Below are positions 32,066 to 32,440 of a stretch of 32,440 nt of DNA, in pieces (within the stretch, counting starts at the first letter, position 1; each line of letters begins with the position of its first letter). This DNA comes from JBBDXI01 sp040902425. GTDB taxonomy: Bacteria > Planctomycetota > Phycisphaerae > Phycisphaerales > UBA1924. The position numbers and the translations under genes are program-made. The stretch is taken from contig JBBDXI010000043.1 of NCBI GenBank assembly GCA_040902425.1, positions 1 to 32,440 of the forward strand. Reading direction: 5' to 3'. Under the pieces are notes generated by a model. The model searched no databases. It saw only the letters and a list, made by a program, of their open reading frames with translations, and was not told the origin of the DNA.

Positions 32066-32440
32066 ATGCCGAAGGTCAAACGGATTCTGGTCACGGGCGG
32101 GGCGGGGTTTGTCGGGTCTCACCTGTGCGACCGCCTCGTCGCCGAGGCCCAGGATGTGATCTGTCTCGACAACCTCTTCACCAGCCAGAAGAGCAACATC
32201 GAGCACCTGCTCTCGAAGAAGAACTTCGAGTTCATCCGCCACGACGTGACGCACGCGGTCTGGCTGGAGGTGGACGAGATCTACAACCTGGCCTGCCCCG
32301 CGGCCCCGGGGCACTACCAGTACAACCCCATCAAGACCATGAAGACCAGCGTGATGGGGGCGATCAACGTGCTGGGGATGGCCAAGCGCTGCCGGGCGAA
32401 GGTGCTGCAGGCGAGCACCAGCGAGGTGTACGGCGACCCG
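32066..32440 (+). CDS. UDP-glucuronate decarboxylase-like NAD-dependent epimerase (5' part)
   Basis: The first 125 residues of a short-chain dehydrogenase/reductase of the extended type; the gene continues past the window. The NAD-binding motif is GGAGFVGSHLCDRL and the cofactor-ribose contact is in CLDNLFTSQKSNIEHL. EIYNLACPAAPGHYQYNPIKTMKTSVMGA and LQASTSEVYGDP match UDP-glucuronate decarboxylase, which makes UDP-xylose. In that family the segment is usually LASPASPxHYxxNP; here it is LACPAAPGHYQYNP. A closely related dTDP-glucose dehydratase or epimerase remains possible. Confidence 0.85.
   Translation, partial: MPKVKRILVTGGAGFVGSHLCDRLVAEAQDVICLDNLFTSQKSNIEHLLSKKNFEFIRHDVTHAVWLEVDEIYNLACPAAPGHYQYNPIKTMKTSVMGAINVLGMAKRCRAKVLQASTSEVYGDP

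Noticed and set aside
1..32440. tRNA, rRNA, phage or insertion-sequence transposase genes
   Set aside because: None found on either strand.

Overview
The window is a GC-rich bacterial chromosome segment. It most likely comes from a planctomycete of the Phycisphaerae type. The evidence is a GC-type dockerin tail on a secreted FG-GAP protein, a PEP-CTERM-like tail on a second secreted protein, a ThuA plus DUF1080 protein, CxxC...CPECGR mini-proteins, and many hairpin-forming interspersed repeats. The assignment is inference; there is no rRNA or tRNA in the window. Three 10-N gaps (3231-3240, 8508-8517, 21790-21799) break the sequence. At least two of them lie inside or next to repeats. No gene-free stretch exceeds 300 bases.

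Layout. 1-5647, minus strand: the SOS mutagenesis cassette imuA-imuB-dnaE2, read from a promoter at 5672-5700; dnaE2 runs off the left edge and carries one frameshift. 5737-7041, minus: a secreted FG-GAP/dockerin protein. 7177-15164, plus: a peptide-type ABC transporter (permease C1, membrane-anchored binding protein, permease B, permease C2, one ATPase), with permeases enlarged by long insertions. 15313-17908, plus: a glycosyltransferase, a DUF3592 protein and an unknown exported protein. 18038-21336, plus: xseA, xseB and a prepilin peptidase. 21437-23497, plus: an OmpA-type lipoprotein (gapped) and a DUF444/YeaH VWA protein. 23516-26019, minus: a TerC-family membrane protein and a PEP-CTERM-like protein. 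26250-28910, plus: a protein resembling a degenerate PP-loop enzyme, a ThuA-DUF1080 protein and a zinc-ribbon membrane protein. 28823-31971, minus: an alpha/beta hydrolase, then a ribose-type sugar-binding protein and its permease without an ATPase. 32066 to the edge, plus: the start of a UDP-glucuronate decarboxylase-like gene.

The most unusual signal is a set of interspersed repeats. Several unrelated families have the same architecture: one or two arms, each made of three to five degenerate tandem units of 7, 8 or 9 nt, often facing each other as an inverted repeat. They occur between genes and also inside genes without breaking the reading frame. Eight such insertions are visible in the 5.6-kb imuA-imuB-dnaE2 operon, each at a place where the family normally has a short loop, and two more shape oppD. 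A second group consists of simple GC-rich hairpins between genes.

A recurrent -10-like element (GGTTACCCT, GATACCCT, GGTAGCAT, GGTATCAT, GGTAGGTT) ends only 7-9 nt before several start codons, which suggests leaderless or nearly leaderless transcripts.
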